From positions 90,101,825 through 90,165,824 of the forward strand of contig CM059193.1 in NCBI GenBank assembly GCA_030323885.1: a stretch of 64,000 bases of DNA, in the 5' to 3' direction. The DNA is from Branchipolynoe longqiensis. Taxonomy: Eukaryota; Annelida; Polychaeta; Phyllodocida; Polynoidae. The notes under the pieces were generated by a model. The model had not been told where the DNA came from. It made no database searches and saw only the letters and a program-made list of their open reading frames with translations. Shown in pieces: positions 62,641-64,000 of the stretch (its first letter is position 1; every line of letters starts with the position of its first letter). The position numbers and the translations under genes are program-made.

Positions 62641-62699
62641 CCACGATCTACCAAAATGGAAGACGGTCGCTCAACTCATTTGGGCGTCCCATCTGGTCA
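62641..62699 (-). repeat. SINE head, inverted fragment
   Basis: The segment ccacgatctaccaaaatgga to gggcgtcccatctggtc abuts the truncated plus-strand SINE exactly. Confidence 0.75.
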
Positions 62700-62988
62700 T
62701 TTCGTATGATGCAGACAGGAAATATTGGGCCCAGGACACGGCACACATCTGCAATACTCAGGGGACATTCTGGTGAATCATGCCAGTTCCCAGGGGGTGT
62801 GAACATGGACATCAAGGGTAGGTTTGTAGAATTAGGTCATTGGGTCAGACGGGAGGGGGGGACCAGGGGTCAGGTCACAATATCAGAGGGCACTCGCTAG
62901 TGAGAGGCTATAGGGCCAAACATGAGGGTAGAATGAGTGGGCGGGACTGAAGGTGGGAGGGTATTAAGTGTGTCCTGGAGTACCACTG

Positions 62989-63150
62989 TGTGAAAGTATG
63001 ACGTCTCAACACTTTGACTTCTGGATACTGAATGCTTTATTCACCGTCCAGGGACCTGAACCACCTGCACCCTTTACCTCTGATGTCATCTCATTTACAT
63101 ACTCCTTTGTTCTCCACTCTTACCTGGATGTCTTTTACGCATACAGTACA
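62989..63150 (-). repeat. LTR-like repeat, copy B
   Basis: tgtgaaagtatgacgtctca at the left, then cttctggatactgaatgctt; same order as 15,832-16,005. Minus-strand AATAAA. Confidence 0.5.
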
Positions 63151-63384
63151 GACTGCGGAGACGTGTGTCATAATTGTGTGTGTGATTGGCAGTTAATAGT
63201 GATTTGTATATTGCTTGTGATTTGCTTGGAGTTGTACAGCAAACTGTATAGGAGGACACTGGGTATTGTAACATAGATTGTTGTCTCTATCGGCATGTCG
63301 GCCACAACTTGGATTTCTGTTGTTTTGTATGCATAGTTAAATGCTGTAGCAGGCCATGTCTGGTTAGATATTTGCATACATTCT

Positions 63385-63860
63385 TGTTCTTTTCTTTGTT
63401 AATGAGGATTTATTTACTCTGTCCATAACTTGTTTACAATGCTGAATAGCTTTAAGCATTAGTTTGTGGTATATTTTCTTCAATGATTTCTTTGTAATGC
63501 TTCCAAGTGTATTTATCACAGAGCTACCTAGGAACTTCCTAGTCCACAATTATCAATCTTGATGGGTAGCATGTCACCATACCAAAACTATAATACCTAT
63601 GTTCTCCATTGGTTCCTGGGGTGGGTCATTTTGTTGTATGCATATGTATTGTGTATGCTTCAATAGCTTTTATGTTTCTGGTTGTGCTCAGTTGTTCATT
63701 CCAGACGTCTGCTGCAATATATATGACACTTCTGTAATAACTAGCCACAGTAGATCTGACATGGGTCATTGGCGTGTTTGTAAGGCCCTCTGTTGTAGTC
63801 CTAAATGTGGGTTTAATATATAAACCAGAAGGCCATTGTGATATATGCGTAATAGGCATA
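63385..63860 (-). pseudogene. LINE 3' end with C-terminal coding remnant
   Basis: On the minus strand: YIAADVWNEQLSTTRN at 63,730-63,680, the usual C-terminal LINE polymerase signature in decayed form, then a second frame ending QVMDRVNKSSLTKKR (63,450-63,390). The 3' end matches the insertions at 35,932 and 9,262. Frames are broken between the two parts. Confidence 0.55.
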
Positions 63861-63904
63861 CAGGTGTGTGGTTAATATATGTTAACGAGATGCACAGGTT
63901 GAGA

Positions 63905-64000
63905 CAAAGAGATATGCAAATGAGATGATGTCATGGAAAGTTTAGCCGGTGGGTCAAGCATGCCCTAGGCCGTGAATAAACCATTCAGTATCCAGAAGTC
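63905..64000 (+). repeat. LTR-like repeat, copy C, cut by the window edge
   Basis: The segment gcaaatgagatgatgtcatg, then gtgaataaaccattcagtat and ccagaagtc, is the inverse of copy B with moderate divergence. Confidence 0.55.

Noticed and set aside
63000..63240. Short secreted-protein-like frame (WILNALFTVQG)
   Set aside because: Antisense to an LTR-like repeat and shared with 15,832 for that reason.

Overview
This window is intergenic, repeat-dominated eukaryotic DNA. I found no host protein-coding gene, rRNA or free-standing tRNA that I can defend. The setting suggests a metazoan genome, most likely a marine invertebrate. A lophotrochozoan such as a mollusc is my guess, because about 35 copies of tRNA-headed SINEs share one conserved 3' domain, alongside Mag-like Gypsy, I/Nimb-like LINE and many TIR/MITE families. 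That placement is inference; nothing here identifies a species.

Layout. 1-670 is a 96-bp satellite. 1.3-2.2 kb holds a SINE pair. 2.27-5.05 kb is a 48-bp minisatellite that stays open in several frames, and 5.1-6.5 kb is G-rich (GGGTGT-type) DNA. 7.4-11.4 kb is a 35-bp satellite array split by two LINE insertions and one LTR insertion, the last hit in turn by a foldback element. 11.8-14.6 kb is a C-rich 1.1-kb higher-order repeat with an inverted partner at 16.8-17.5 kb. 17.7-22.4 kb is a complete LTR retrotransposon with one unbroken 1306-codon Gag-Pol frame and a 5-bp target duplication. 22.5-26 kb contains small MITEs and G-rich minisatellites. 26-27.9 kb has two LINE remnants head to head. 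30.5-31.1 kb carries a broken tyrosine-recombinase gene. 32.3-33.8 kb and 38.4-39.5 kb are low-complexity arrays. 33.8-48.2 kb is nested SINEs, MITEs and a solo LTR. 48.5-51.3 kb holds a foldback element, C-rich arrays and TIR elements. 52.2-53.0 kb (60 bp) and 59.8-61.6 kb (56 bp) are satellites with higher-order structure. The right end holds LINE and LTR-like fragments.

How the parts work together. Only the Gypsy-like element looks as if it could encode its own mobility. The SINEs have internal A/B-box-like promoter sequences and, where boundaries are clear, 8-15 bp target duplications, as expected if a LINE supplies the reverse transcriptase. The MITE families have diagnostic target duplications (TTAA, TTA, TA, 9 bp) pointing to several different absent transposases. 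The best evidence in the window is the nesting: direct duplications give the order of insertion at several places.
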